Translations under genes and position numbers: made by a program
Shown here: positions 1 to 9,254 of the stretch, piece after piece
Layout: each line of letters starts with the position of its first letter
How positions within the stretch are numbered: position 1 is the first letter of the stretch
NCBI GenBank assembly: GCA_009841225.1
Contig: VXMF01000030.1
Span: forward strand, 214,228 to 278,227
Length of the DNA stretch: 64,000 bases
Reading direction: 5' to 3'
From: Terriglobia bacterium
GTDB lineage: Bacteria > Acidobacteriota > Terriglobia > Bryobacterales > UBA6623
Notes under the pieces: generated by a model
The model's input: the letters and a program-made list of their open reading frames with translations, nothing else
Told to the model about the DNA's origin: nothing
The model's database searches: none

Positions 1-1
1 G

Positions 2-1375
2 AGGGGCAGCCCAAAGCTGCTCGCCTATAGCCGACGACGGCTTGCCGCAGTGCGCTGGGCGTTTGTCGATTCGTTCATGCGGGCGTTCCGGATGCTGGGA
101 GTTCGCCGGACAAGCATGTACGTGTTCGGTCCGGCCCAGCCTGACGGCTCGCTGAGCAGCATGTTGCTCAGCGAGGCGGGCAGGCCGTCTTACCTTGCAA
201 CGCTGCAGGCCCCGTACCGGATGCACTGCTGGGAGCCTCTGCGGCCGTTGCACGAGGCGTACGGTCTCGAGGCCGTCAGGCTGTGGGTGCTGGCGGTCTC
301 TAATCCGGGAGTGCTTTACAGCACCAATCCGTCCACGATGTCCATCTTCTTCGACACCTTGGAAGACGATTGGCCACGCTGCAGTGCGTTGGTCCGGGAT
401 TGCGTCCGAACCCCGGACAAGATGGATCCGTCACTGGCTGCCGCAACCCGCCGCATCGCCTCCAACGGTTACGCACGGCGTCTGCAGAGGATCGCGGAAA
501 GCCCGACATTCCTGCCAATCGACGAATGGGCTCCGGCGACACGCGTATATAGCTGCTGGACCGGCGGGTATCTCACACCGTTTCTTGACCGGCTCGAGTC
601 GCGCTTGCCTGCCTCCCGCTTCCGCCGCGTGCCAATGTACTCCATGTCGACCGAGACGATCGAGACGATCCCTGACTTCCGGCTCGGCGATCCGTCGTTC
701 CTGCCGATCGCCCCAGGCGTCTGCTGCGAGTTCCTAGAGTCTGACGCCCCTCGGGCTCCGGACCAGCTCCTGTCCCCCAACGAGCTCTCTGTGGGTTGCG
801 TCTACGAACTCGTGGTCAGTAATGCGCACGGCCTGCGGCGCTATTGCACCGGAGACTTGTTTCGAGTCGAGCGATGCGTCGGCGACTTGCCCGACCTCCG
901 GTTTCTCCGTCGCCGAGGCCTCGGATACTCGTTCACAGGCGAGAAGCTGACCGGGGATCAGGCACTTCTGGCGTACAAGCGCCTCCGGCAGTCGTTCCCG
1001 GACCTGGCTGACGACCACGCTCTGACCTGCTTCCCGTCTCTACAACCGGTTGAAGGCCTGCCACACTACCGGCTTGTCCTTGTCTACCCCGGCCAGAAGG
1101 ACCCCGGCCCCGTGGCGGGGTTGGCGGATCGGTTCGACGAACTGCTCAGCGACGTGAACAGCGAGTATCGCGCCAAGCGGTCGGGCGGACGCCTAGGGCC
1201 CGTGCGGCTCGAGCGGGCCGGGCTGCGCGGGCTCCGGGAACGCCTGCCTCGAGGAAGCGGGCCCGGACTCGACTCCCAGTTCAAGTTCTTGCCGCTCTAC
1301 CCCCGATTGTGGGAGTCCTCCGAGGTGGGCCGATCTGCGTCGAATCGCCAGCCAAGCGCTCCACACAGCGTCTAG
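2..1375 (+). CDS. GH3-like acyl-adenylating enzyme, 5' truncated by window edge
   Basis: The frame is open from base 2 with no stop, and the first residues read GSPKLLAYS. This matches the Thr/Ser-Gly-rich ATP-binding signature (SGTTG.PKL) of the GH3 auxin-responsive-promoter family, so the true start lies before the window. The valine codon at base 50 is therefore not the start. Further family-like segments are LYSTNPSTMSIFF (base 317 onward) and a C-terminal SQFKFLPLYPR block. GH3 proteins form acyl-adenylates and conjugate carboxylic acids to amino acids; the substrate of bacterial members is mostly unknown. The gene converges on the HAD gene with a 32-nt gap. The family call is from motif reading and is fairly secure; the function is not. 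Confidence 0.72.
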   Translation, partial: RGSPKLLAYSRRRLAAVRWAFVDSFMRAFRMLGVRRTSMYVFGPAQPDGSLSSMLLSEAGRPSYLATLQAPYRMHCWEPLRPLHEAYGLEAVRLWVLAVSNPGVLYSTNPSTMSIFFDTLEDDWPRCSALVRDCVRTPDKMDPSLAAATRRIASNGYARRLQRIAESPTFLPIDEWAPATRVYSCWTGGYLTPFLDRLESRLPASRFRRVPMYSMSTETIETIPDFRLGDPSFLPIAPGVCCEFLESDAPRAPDQLLSPNELSVGCVYELVVSNAHGLRRYCTGDLFRVERCVGDLPDLRFLRRRGLGYSFTGEKLTGDQALLAYKRLRQSFPDLADDHALTCFPSLQPVEGLPHYRLVLVYPGQKDPGPVAGLADRFDELLSDVNSEYRAKRSGGRLGPVRLERAGLRGLRERLPRGSGPGLDSQFKFLPLYPRLWESSEVGRSASNRQPSAPHSV

Positions 1376-1407
1376 AACGGCGATTCGCGCGCTTGCCGAG
1401 AGCGCTC

Positions 1408-2064
1408 TCACCGCCTTGTTCCGGGCTCCATCGAAGCCAGCATGGACTCCAGTCCTGCGAAGGAACGGAAGTCCCGTCCCAGCACGAGGACCCTGCACCC
1501 AGCCGCTTTCGCTCCGGCTCCGTCGGTTTCCGGACGGTCTCCGATGTGTAACAGGTTCTCGGGCTGGAGGTCGAGATCGCGAAGGATGCGCCTGAACGGC
1601 TCCGGACTCGGCTTGAGGTAGCCGAGTCGCTCGCCGGAGTAGATCGCGTCGAAGCCGTCAATCAGGCCGAGGCAAGCGAGCTTGTGGGTAGGCTCGAAGT
1701 CCGATAGAGCGACTTGCGATTCGAATCGGGCACCGAAAGCGCTGAGCGCAGAGGCGACCCCGGGGCGGGCTCCCAGAGCTGCAATTTCAGGTGACAGCCA
1801 AGCCTGCTCGAGGGCCACGCGCTCCTCGATACTGGCGTCGTCGGTCTCGAGGCGCCCGCCGTTGGCGCGGACCTGCTCCATGCGCTTGCGAAACCGGCGC
1901 ATCGCCACCGCTGCTCTCCATGCGGCACTCGCATTCCCACCCAGAGAAGCCGACAGGACCGCCAGCCAGAATCGAGCGGTCAGGCGGCGAGTGGAGTAGA
2001 GAGTACCGTCGACGTCCCAGCTGACCGCCCGCACAGCTCCGATGTCAATTTCCCCGGAGCGCAT
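1408..2064 (-). CDS. HAD-superfamily hydrolase
   Basis: 218 aa. Motif I is DVDGTLYS with the catalytic aspartates at about D17 and D19. Motif II is the serine of QVALSDFEP, motif III the lysine of GYLKPSPEPF, and motif IV GDRPETDGAGA. This is the complete catalytic set of a HAD phosphatase with a C1-type helical cap (roughly residues 25-105). Such enzymes hydrolyse small phosphoesters in the cytoplasm; the substrate cannot be told. The ATG at 2064 lies only 31 nt from the preferred start of the divergent methyltransferase, so the promoters must overlap. A possible -10 box TACAGT lies about 22 nt before the start on this strand. Confidence 0.85.
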   Translation of the reverse strand: MRSGEIDIGAVRAVSWDVDGTLYSTRRLTARFWLAVLSASLGGNASAAWRAAVAMRRFRKRMEQVRANGGRLETDDASIEERVALEQAWLSPEIAALGARPGVASALSAFGARFESQVALSDFEPTHKLACLGLIDGFDAIYSGERLGYLKPSPEPFRRILRDLDLQPENLLHIGDRPETDGAGAKAAGCRVLVLGRDFRSFAGLESMLASMEPGTRR

Positions 2065-2095
2065 GCCGAGAACGCCTCGGTGCTACTGTACCGCT

Positions 2096-2914
2096 ATGCG
2101 CCTCGCGGGTCCCCCGTCCCGTCAGTTCGATCCGGCAAGCGTGCCCAATGCCAAGTCGACGGGCGAGGTGAACTGGTCTCGCTTCAATGCCAATTTCGAG
2201 CGGTTGCTTGGCACGGACTGGCGGGAGGTCAACAGGCATGCCGACTGTTCGCTTGGGTGGCGCCTGATGCGGCTCTACCTCTCCTTCCTGCAACAGCGGC
2301 GCAACGCGATCCTGGATCTCAAGGGCAAGCTTCGCGTGTTCTCCCGCCTGAGACTGCCCCCGAATCCAAGCATCGTCCATTTCGGAGCCGAGGCTGGCTG
2401 GGAAGCGGCACTGCTGCAGGCACTGTACGGCGACAAGGGCAAGGTATTGCTCATCGACAGTGATCCCGTGGCATACCAGCGCTTCACCCGGTCACCCCAG
2501 AGGGCCCGGATACGAGCCCCTCGAGGAAGCAAGCGGCGATGGATCGACGTGATTCGCGACCCGGCGCGAATGGAGTATGTCCGAGAGGATTTCTTCCGGA
2601 TGAAGGCGCCAGGGTCCTTCGATGTCGGAATCGACTGGGGCCTGATCGAGCATTACGACGATCCCGGCAAGCAATCGCTGATCTCGTTGTTCCGCAGCTT
2701 TCTCGGGCCGCAAGGGGTGCAAATCTCCTCCTGCCCGAGAGACCGGCTGGCGGTCCGACTCTTCTATCGCGCCTTCTCCGAGGAATTGAACCTCGGGTAC
2801 CGCGAGCTGATGACGCTTCGGGAACTATCCGATCATGTCGAGCGCAGCGGCTGCCACATCGAGTCTCAGCATCGCCTGCCGGCCCACAACATCGTCGTCT
2901 ATCGATTCAGCTAG
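2096..2914 (+). CDS. Class I SAM-dependent methyltransferase-like protein
   Basis: About 272 aa from the ATG at 2096; an earlier in-frame ATG at 2042 would overlap the divergent HAD gene by 23 nt. A Rossmann-type SAM site is visible as IVHFGAEAGWEAALLQAL followed by VLLIDSDP (strand 2 acidic end). The post-II region FDVGIDWGLIEHYDDP resembles the 'vlehv.dp' motif of class I methyltransferases. The glycine-rich loop is atypical (HFGAEAGWE rather than D.G.G.G). No substrate-specific domain is recognisable. The gene stands alone on this strand. Confidence 0.65.
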   Translation: MRLAGPPSRQFDPASVPNAKSTGEVNWSRFNANFERLLGTDWREVNRHADCSLGWRLMRLYLSFLQQRRNAILDLKGKLRVFSRLRLPPNPSIVHFGAEAGWEAALLQALYGDKGKVLLIDSDPVAYQRFTRSPQRARIRAPRGSKRRWIDVIRDPARMEYVREDFFRMKAPGSFDVGIDWGLIEHYDDPGKQSLISLFRSFLGPQGVQISSCPRDRLAVRLFYRAFSEELNLGYRELMTLRELSDHVERSGCHIESQHRLPAHNIVVYRFS

Positions 2915-3120
2915 CCTGCGGAGCGGGGCTTCCAAGTCAGCTCCGCTCGGAGCTGGCGCCGTCGGGCTCCTCACTGACAGGAATGGTGGTCGCGTGACAG
3001 GCGCCAGTCGGGCCCATCGCGCTCTAAACAAGCCTGCTCTGCGTGCCACTGCAGAGGAGCTTGCCTCGATCCTGCGGCCACGGGCTGGACCCGGAGCCCG
3101 TCAGAAGGCGATTCGGACTC

Positions 3121-4362
3121 TCAAGCGGAGCCGACCCGAACGAGGTCACGACCATACCGGAGCAGAAGACCCCTTTCGACGATTGCCGTTCCGTAGAGGC
3201 GGCCTTGGACAGACAGTCGGTTCTCCGATACACGCGCGAACCTGTCGCCTGCAGCCACGACTTCCGTCAATCCGTCGACACCGAAGAAGTAGATGCGTTC
3301 GCCGCAGCCGATGGAAGACGCCCAGCATTGGCCGCTGAGCCGCGAATGCCAGACTCCCTCCCCGGTGTCCTCGCGCACGCAGAAGGCCACGCCAGCCTTG
3401 TTGACCATGTAGACCTTGCCGCGATGGGCGAGCGGCGAACTGAAGTATGACGAGGCTTCCTCGGCACGCCATGCCACGGTAGGAACATCGCTCGCTCCGG
3501 AGCCGAACCTGATCGCGACGTTGTGCCCCTTGCTGCTGGATCCGACGATCGCACCGCCACGTACAGGGGTGGGTGAGGCGATGAAGGCACCCTGCAAGCC
3601 GTCCAGAGTCCAAAGCGGAGATCCGTCCTCCGTGTCATAGGCCTCGACTGAGTCTCCGGCACTCACCAAGGCGATCTCCCGACCGGCGTGAGTGACGACG
3701 GTGGGGGTGCTCCACGACACGCCTTCCGGGCGGTCCCTCTTCCAAACGGTCCGGCCGTCTTCGCGATCAACGCAGACCAGATAGGACGGCTTGTCGTGCG
3801 CGACAAGCGCCAGAACTCCGGCCCGGCAAAGGCGGAGGGAACTGCCTATCCCATGGCGGCCGCCGAATTGTCCGAACTCTTCGGTGAGGCTGCGCTCCCA
3901 AATTCGGTTTCCGTCATGGTCGATTGCCAGCAGGTTTCCGGTCTCGAAGAAGGCATACACGGCTTGGCCACCGACAGCAGGCGTTGGAGCGCCCTTGCTG
4001 ACCATGTCGGAATCCTTGATGCGCTGGCTGGATGGCGACCGGTGAGTCCAGATCGCTCGGCCGGACTGCAAGTCGAACGCAGTGACGAGCAAGGTCTCCT
4101 TGGTCGGCCCCTCGACGCCCGTCGCGAACGCCTTGCCGCTCGACACCACGGGGCTAGACTGGCCATAGCCCGGAACTGCGGATCGCCAGATGACGTTGCG
4201 CGTGTCCGACCACTCGCTCGGGATCGCATCGCCCTCGGCCTGCGACAGGGAACCGTTGCCTAGGAACTCCGACCACGGCGCAGCCCAGGCTACGCCCTGC
4301 GCAGCAACGGCCGCAAGAAACGAGCGGCGAGCGAGACCTTGGTGGGATCGGCGGTCCGGCAT
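3121..4362 (-). CDS. Tat-exported PQQ-like beta-propeller protein
   Basis: About 413 aa from the ATG at 4362. That start puts a Tat signal at the N-terminus (ARRSFLAAVAAQG, twin arginines near residues 12-13, then AWA). Longer upstream versions of the frame place 48 unlikely residues before it. The mature part repeats blades of the type LVTAFDLQSGRAIWTHRS, LVCVDREDGRTVWKRD and VEAYDTEDGSPLWTLDG, the pattern of PQQ/BamB-like eight-bladed propellers. No catalytic residues of a quinoprotein dehydrogenase are obvious, so a non-enzymatic periplasmic or cell-surface binding role is as likely. It converges with the methyltransferase gene across about 200 nt. Confidence 0.82.
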   Translation of the reverse strand: MPDRRSHQGLARRSFLAAVAAQGVAWAAPWSEFLGNGSLSQAEGDAIPSEWSDTRNVIWRSAVPGYGQSSPVVSSGKAFATGVEGPTKETLLVTAFDLQSGRAIWTHRSPSSQRIKDSDMVSKGAPTPAVGGQAVYAFFETGNLLAIDHDGNRIWERSLTEEFGQFGGRHGIGSSLRLCRAGVLALVAHDKPSYLVCVDREDGRTVWKRDRPEGVSWSTPTVVTHAGREIALVSAGDSVEAYDTEDGSPLWTLDGLQGAFIASPTPVRGGAIVGSSSKGHNVAIRFGSGASDVPTVAWRAEEASSYFSSPLAHRGKVYMVNKAGVAFCVREDTGEGVWHSRLSGQCWASSIGCGERIYFFGVDGLTEVVAAGDRFARVSENRLSVQGRLYGTAIVERGLLLRYGRDLVRVGSA

Positions 4363-4447
4363 GGCCCCGTTCCAGCCCGCCGTGTGCGTGCCGTGAGACC
4401 CGCGCACAGGCGAAGTTGCAGCCAAGGAACTCGCTGGCTGGAGGGAG

Positions 4448-4714
4448 TCAGCTAGGAAGAATGTCCGGGTACTCTGCATCACCGCTCTCGCTCGCCGGGC
4501 GATCATACGCTTCGGAGCCCAAGCCCGCCTTGGACAGACGCTCGCTCTCGAAATTCGCGGCGCTGTCGGTTAGTAGTGCTACAAAGCGCTGGTACTGGGC
4601 CTCGGAGAATGTCAAAGTGGTCAGACCCACCTGAACGTGAACGAACCCGTGGCCGCAACGGGCGACGGAGCCGAATCCGTCGTAGCGGGCTAGCAGGGCA
4701 GATTCGCAGTGCAT
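4448..4714 (-). CDS. Small protein of unknown function
   Basis: 88 aa from the ATG at 4714, which is preceded by a strong ribosome binding site (GGAGG, 6 nt upstream). An upstream in-frame ATG at 4795 lacks one. The centre reads SVARCGHGFVHVQVGLTTLTF followed by SEAQYQRFVALL. This alternating pattern looks like a small beta-rich fold followed by a helix. C3, C20 and H22 could bind metal, but that is a guess. I do not recognise a family. The clean Shine-Dalgarno and protein-like composition argue it is real. Confidence 0.6.
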   Translation of the reverse strand: MHCESALLARYDGFGSVARCGHGFVHVQVGLTTLTFSEAQYQRFVALLTDSAANFESERLSKAGLGSEAYDRPASESGDAEYPDILPS

Positions 4715-5247
4715 AGCGTTCCTCCAAATCGTTAGGAAACGGGCCGGGCAATGGCCACATGTACAGATCGCAGCTGATTTGCAACACGGATGCATATATC
4801 TTGACTTGCGAGTGTCCCGCGAAGCAAGGAAGGATGAGTCGATGATCCAAAACTCATGCCAGATCCTAGTAGTGAGAAGAAATCTGCATCCGTGCAGATC
4901 GACTTCAAGACAGTATCACAATTTGCAACTTCATGTCAAATAGAAATTCATCCTGCCCCCACTCGAAGCCCTGGAGCTCAAACCCGCAGATCTCAAGCAG
5001 GGGTTCGGCCTGCTAGCGCCTCGCCCGGGCCCGGCGAAACCTCAGCAGTCAGGGACGTCCGAAGGGTCCCCTGCGGATCCGCCAAGACCCGCCCTGACCG
5101 GCGCAGGTACCTTCCCCGACTACCAAGAACCGGCGATGCGCGGCGGCTCAAGGCGGAAGAGAAGTCCCGCGCGGAGCGGGCCGCGGGCAGGACTGTGTAG
5201 CAAACCACTTCGTTCCCGCGCGGGAACGCAGCTACGATGGAATCGAC
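4715..5247. other. Intergenic region, no gene seen
   Basis: About 530 nt between divergent genes. The left 250 nt (4715-4960) is notably AT-richer than its surroundings and probably carries the promoter of the minus-strand small gene. I see no coding region, tRNA or array here. The -10 box of the following oxidase gene lies at 5233-5238. Confidence 0.6.
5233..5238 (+). promoter_or_regulatory. Putative -10 box, leaderless-type spacing
   Basis: TACGAT ends 9 nt before the GTG of the oxidase gene. This spacing would put the transcription start at or within a few bases of the start codon. The same layout recurs at several other genes in this window. Confidence 0.4.
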
Positions 5248-6630
5248 GTGCCAGCACACAGCAATCGACACGACGGTGCGCACGAGAGAATCGTGGCGCT
5301 ACTCGGCTCGCGGTGCTCGACCTCTTCGTACGACATCGAAAGCCACTCCCACGACGAGTCGTTCCATCCCCCGGCAGCGCCGGACGCGGTGGCCTTTCCG
5401 GAGTCGAACGAAGAGGTCTCCTCTATCGTCAGAATCTGCGCCGAGCATGGCGTGCCGATCATACCGTTCGGTGCTGGAACGGCGGTGGAGGGCCATGTCC
5501 AAGCGACCAGCGGGGGAATCTCCCTTGACCTGTCGCGGATGGACGCTGTCCTCGACTTGCAAGAGGACGATCTGGACTGTCGCGTCCAGGCGGGCATCCG
5601 GCGGGTTGCCCTCAATGACCGGCTGGAGAAGCACGGGTTGTGGCTGCCCATAGACCCCGGGGCCGACGCTTCGGTGGGCGGCATGGCCGCAACTGGTGCG
5701 TCCGGTACGACCACTGTCAGATACGGCACTATCCGCGAGAACATCCTCGGCCTGACCTGCGTGCTTGCCGATGGGCGCGTGCTGCGAACCGGTGGGCGTG
5801 CGCGCAAGTCGTCAGCAGGCTACGACTTGACCAAGCTCCTGCTCGGCTCGGAGGGCACTCTGGGCATCATCACCGAGGTGCAACTGAGGCTGCACCCGCT
5901 GCCCGAATGCGTGTCAGCGGCCGTATGTAGCTTCGAGACCATCGAGCAGTGCGCGAACTCCGTCATCGAGATCCTCCAGTCCGGACTACCTGTCGCCCGC
6001 TGCGAGCTGTTGGACGTCGCCTCGATGCGGGCGGTGAACGACTACGCAAACCTGCACTACGCACCGACTCCCACGATGTTCTTCGAGTTCCACGGCACCG
6101 CGGCCAGCGTCGCCGAGCAAGCGGAGCGAGCGGGCGAGATCGCCGCCGATCACGGAGGTGGCGATTTCCAATGGACGCTGGAGCGGGAGAAGCGCGAAAA
6201 GCTCTGGAACGCCCGCCACCACGCTTATTACGCCATCAAAGCACTCCGTCCCGGATCGTACGGATGGGTCAGCGACGTTTGCGTCCCGCTCTCCAAACTG
6301 GCCGAATGCATCGCAGCGGCAAGTGCGGACATTGAGCAAGCGGGACTGGTCGCGCCAATGCTGGGACATGTCGGCGACGGAAATTTCCACGCTGTATACC
6401 TGATCGATCCCAGCGACAAGGACGAGTTCGAGCGCGCCAACCGCGTAAATGAACGCATGACCGAACGGGCGCTAGCAATGGGCGGCACCTGCACGGGTGA
6501 ACACGGCATCGGAATCGGCAAGCAGCGCGCCCTCCAGGCGCAGCACGGGGAGGGAGTCGACGTGATGCGGGCTATCAAGACCGCACTGGACCCGGCCGGG
6601 ATACTCAACCCGGGCAAGATTCTTGCCTGA
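5248..6630 (+). CDS. FAD-linked D-lactate dehydrogenase / glycolate oxidase (GlcD/DLD family)
   Basis: 460 aa from a GTG at 5248. The N-terminal FAD_binding_4 (PCMH) domain shows PIIPFGAGTAVEGH and DPGADASVGGMAATGASGT, the pyrophosphate-binding loops, followed by GSEGTLGIITEV. The C-terminal FAD-oxidase domain ends with GTCTGEHGIGIGK and LDPAGILNPGKI, both hallmarks of D-lactate/2-hydroxyacid dehydrogenases of the VAO family. It probably oxidises a D-2-hydroxyacid and passes electrons to quinone or cytochrome. It is complete in one polypeptide with no GlcE/GlcF partners beside it, which favours the D-lactate dehydrogenase type. A -10 box TACGAT sits 9 nt before the start. Confidence 0.87.
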   Translation: MPAHSNRHDGAHERIVALLGSRCSTSSYDIESHSHDESFHPPAAPDAVAFPESNEEVSSIVRICAEHGVPIIPFGAGTAVEGHVQATSGGISLDLSRMDAVLDLQEDDLDCRVQAGIRRVALNDRLEKHGLWLPIDPGADASVGGMAATGASGTTTVRYGTIRENILGLTCVLADGRVLRTGGRARKSSAGYDLTKLLLGSEGTLGIITEVQLRLHPLPECVSAAVCSFETIEQCANSVIEILQSGLPVARCELLDVASMRAVNDYANLHYAPTPTMFFEFHGTAASVAEQAERAGEIAADHGGGDFQWTLEREKREKLWNARHHAYYAIKALRPGSYGWVSDVCVPLSKLAECIAAASADIEQAGLVAPMLGHVGDGNFHAVYLIDPSDKDEFERANRVNERMTERALAMGGTCTGEHGIGIGKQRALQAQHGEGVDVMRAIKTALDPAGILNPGKILA

Positions 6631-6660
6631 TTTCCGCGATCCACCGATCCGGATCGCCAG

Positions 6661-8184
6661 CTAGCGACTGCGCCCGCTAGCCCGGATCCTCTCCAGGGCC
6701 TGTTCCAAGCGCATCGCGACGATCGGGTGCTCGTCGTAGACGTTGCGTTTCTCCGACGGATCGATCTCGAGGTCGAAGAGCTGGTAGGGACGCTCGAACG
6801 GCTTGCCCGCCGGCTTTTCCCTGCCTCCCGAACCATTCCCGGCTACGAGCTTCCAGCGGCCGTCACGGATGGCGAACATCCCGCCGCCGGAGTGGTGGAT
6901 CACCGGCGCGCGCGGCCTCGCCCAGTCCTTGCCTTGCAACAGCGGCAGCAAGCTGAAGCTGTCCTCCGCAACATCTTCGGGCAGGTCCGCCCCAACGATT
7001 TCTGCCACGGTCGCGAATACGTCCGTGAGACCTATGGTGCGAGTTTGGATCGAGCCTGGCTCGACCGTGCCGGGCCAGCGCACAAAAAATGGCACTCTGT
7101 GCCCCGCTTCCCAGATGTCCGCCTTGGTGCCGCGAAAGACATAGTTGGACGTGTGGTTGAGCGACCGGAAGGCTTGAATGGTCGCGTCATCGGTGTGGTC
7201 CTTGTCCGAGACACCATCCAAGCGGTACATGAACGAGCCGTTGTCGGACGTGAAGATCACAAGCGTCTCGTCGCCGATTCCAGCGTCATCAATGGCCCTG
7301 ACGATGCCGCCGAGGGCCGCATCGACATGAACGATGAAGTCCCCATACGGACCCAGATCAGTCTTGCCCACGAATCGCTTGCCCGGCCAGACGGGCTTGT
7401 GAGGCGCCGTTAACGGCACGTACAGGAGGAACTTGCGCTCTTGACGGACCTGGCTCCGGATGAAGTCCGCCGACTCCTCCACCAGCCGATCCAGCACGCC
7501 GACCGGGTCCAAGTCCTTGGCGAGTTCACCCGCGCGCATGAAGCGCGGGAATTTCAGGCCCGGCTGGCTGCCTAGGGGCAGGCCCGTGATCTTGCCGTCG
7601 CGAATGTAGACGTACGGCGGGAAGTCGAGCGACGCCGGAATGATGAACGAGTCGTCGAAGCCGTGCGTGTGCGGGCCATCGTCGATCGGCCCGTTGAAAT
7701 CGAACTCGCCGGCCGCATCCTTGGCAAACCCCAGGCCCAAATGCCACTTGCCGACGACAGCCGTGCGGTAGCCCCTCGCTCGGAGGAATGTGCCGATCGT
7801 CTCCCGGTCCGGTGCCAGCAAGGGCTCGCCATAGCCGTTCAAGACGCCCCGCTTGAGCCGCGTGCGCCAGGCGTACCGCCCGGTGATCAAGCCGTAGCGA
7901 GTCGGGGTGCAGACCCCGGACGGCGTATGGGCATCGACGAACGCCATGCCCTGACCAGCCAAGCGATCAAGGTTGGGCGTAGGGATCCGCGACTGCGGAT
8001 TGAGATAGGCGACATCTCCGAATCCGAGGTCGTCAGCAAGGATGACAACCAGGTTTGGGCCGCTCGCGAGTGCCGCACCGACGGCACATAGGCCCAGCCC
8101 GGCCAAGCGTAACAATGCGTTTCTGGTCAGCTCGCGCAAAACAGCACTATTCTGGCAAACTGCGGCGCACACTCGCCACGCCAA
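6661..8184 (-). CDS. Sulfatase (arylsulfatase family)
   Basis: About 507 aa from the most upstream start; a shorter start a few codons before RNALLRLAGLGLCAVGAALASG is possible, since that stretch is the signal peptide. Catalytic features are the metal-binding DD in VILADDLGFGD (about 51-52), the formylglycine motif C-T-P-T-R (Cys about 92) within SGVCTPTRYGLITGRY, GKWHLGLG, and a second metal site FTSDNGS. It is a type I sulfatase, exported, that would need maturation by a formylglycine-generating enzyme. The C-terminal part ends with the usual FDLEIDPSEKRNVYDEHP block. Substrate is unknown; sulfated polysaccharides are plausible. Confidence 0.92.
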   Translation of the reverse strand: MAWRVCAAVCQNSAVLRELTRNALLRLAGLGLCAVGAALASGPNLVVILADDLGFGDVAYLNPQSRIPTPNLDRLAGQGMAFVDAHTPSGVCTPTRYGLITGRYAWRTRLKRGVLNGYGEPLLAPDRETIGTFLRARGYRTAVVGKWHLGLGFAKDAAGEFDFNGPIDDGPHTHGFDDSFIIPASLDFPPYVYIRDGKITGLPLGSQPGLKFPRFMRAGELAKDLDPVGVLDRLVEESADFIRSQVRQERKFLLYVPLTAPHKPVWPGKRFVGKTDLGPYGDFIVHVDAALGGIVRAIDDAGIGDETLVIFTSDNGSFMYRLDGVSDKDHTDDATIQAFRSLNHTSNYVFRGTKADIWEAGHRVPFFVRWPGTVEPGSIQTRTIGLTDVFATVAEIVGADLPEDVAEDSFSLLPLLQGKDWARPRAPVIHHSGGGMFAIRDGRWKLVAGNGSGGREKPAGKPFERPYQLFDLEIDPSEKRNVYDEHPIVAMRLEQALERIRASGRSR

Positions 8185-8257
8185 CCGCCGTCACAGCGGC
8201 TCCGGCGCGACCCTCGCCCAATGCGGTCGCGCGAGTCAGATCTGGCCCTGGACCGTC

Positions 8258-9142
8258 CTAGTCCGTCTTCTTGATCTTGCGCTTGCCGGACATGTCCCGG
8301 CGCTCGTTCTCGAGGTCGAACTCGAAGTCTTCCATCAGCTCGGCAAGATCCTCGTTCTCACGGTGAGGCTCGGCCCACTTGTCGGCCAAGTCGACCACGA
8401 ACGTGCGCACCTTGGGCTCGTTGATGTTCTCGCGGTCAAACATGATCGCGATGTCCAGCAGGGTCCTGGCGATGCCGAAGCGAACCCGGTCAGCACCGGC
8501 CTCGATCGGGCCGGACGCCTCCCCGCCGAGATCGGCCACGTCCTTGCCTGTCAGGCCGGCGACCGCAAGGAAGATCCCGCGCGTCAGGGTCTGGCTCTCC
8601 ATCGCAGCCCCGCGGGTGTCTACCTTGTTGCCGCCCTCGACACTCGCCAACATCGGCGAGACCGACGCGTTGCCGTCCGGCAGCGGGAAGTCGAACATGA
8701 CCGTCGCTTGCTCGCCAATCAGATTGTCGAGATCCCCAACGTCTTCCGCGAAGTCGATCGCATGAACCTTGGTACGCCGACGATAGTCGCTGACCAATGG
8801 CTGGAAGTCCTCGATCACAGCGTCGTTTATTTCCATGCCTTCAGCGAAGGCGTCCGCCAGCTCGTCATAGCCGTAGGCCAAACCTGCCCGCATCGCTGCC
8901 AGCCAGAGCGTGGCCTTGGTGCCGGCATCGCCCGGCGCCCCGGCTGCCTCGCTGAGCTGTTCGACGGTCTTCGCGTAGTCGCCTATCGCGAGATTGTCTA
9001 CGGCAGCTTGCACGAGCCACTCTGGCGTACCTTGGCGCGGGCCCGCAGGTTCGCCCGAGCAGGACAGGCCCAGCAAGCCGACTAGGGCCAGCGTCAAGCC
9101 CAGATAGAACGGCGAATTGGAACGGTAGTAGCGTTGCAACAT
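8258..9142 (-). CDS. Lipoprotein of unknown function
   Basis: 294 aa from the ATG at 9142, chosen because AGGAGG lies 8 nt upstream; an upstream ATG at 9196 lacks this. The N-terminus has a basic region, a hydrophobic stretch and the lipobox LGLSC with Cys28, so it is probably lipid-anchored. The mature protein is mostly helical, with a TPR-like opening (EWLVQAAVDNLAIGDYAKTVEQ), and ends in a very charged tail (FEFDLENERRDMSGKRKIKKTD). I do not recognise a family. It is divergent from the MobA-like gene and downstream of nothing on its own strand. Confidence 0.7.
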   Translation of the reverse strand: MLQRYYRSNSPFYLGLTLALVGLLGLSCSGEPAGPRQGTPEWLVQAAVDNLAIGDYAKTVEQLSEAAGAPGDAGTKATLWLAAMRAGLAYGYDELADAFAEGMEINDAVIEDFQPLVSDYRRRTKVHAIDFAEDVGDLDNLIGEQATVMFDFPLPDGNASVSPMLASVEGGNKVDTRGAAMESQTLTRGIFLAVAGLTGKDVADLGGEASGPIEAGADRVRFGIARTLLDIAIMFDRENINEPKVRTFVVDLADKWAEPHRENEDLAELMEDFEFDLENERRDMSGKRKIKKTD

Positions 9143-9239
9143 GTGCGATACCTCCTCTTCGCGCATAAGTCTCTCAATTCGCCGGAGTGATTGCAACCCC
9201 TTTCGCGCGATCCCCGTCGTGGCGACCGGGGCTGTCCGC

Positions 9240-9245
9240 TATGAT
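9240..9245 (+). promoter_or_regulatory. Putative -10 box TATGAT
   Basis: TATGAT ends 9 nt before the GTG at 9255, the preferred start of the MobA-like gene. It supports that start over the ATG at 9141, which lies inside the leader of the divergent lipoprotein gene. Confidence 0.4.
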
Positions 9246-9254
9246 GCAACCCGG

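Noticed and set aside
8042..9085. 347-codon plus-strand open frame
   Set aside because: It lies antisense across the sulfatase start and the lipoprotein gene; composition is typical of a GC-rich shadow with no domain.
9141..9254. ATG at 9141 as start of the MobA-like gene
   Set aside because: It would add 38 residues without character and overlap the divergent lipoprotein start; the -10 box at 9240-9245 supports GTG 9255.
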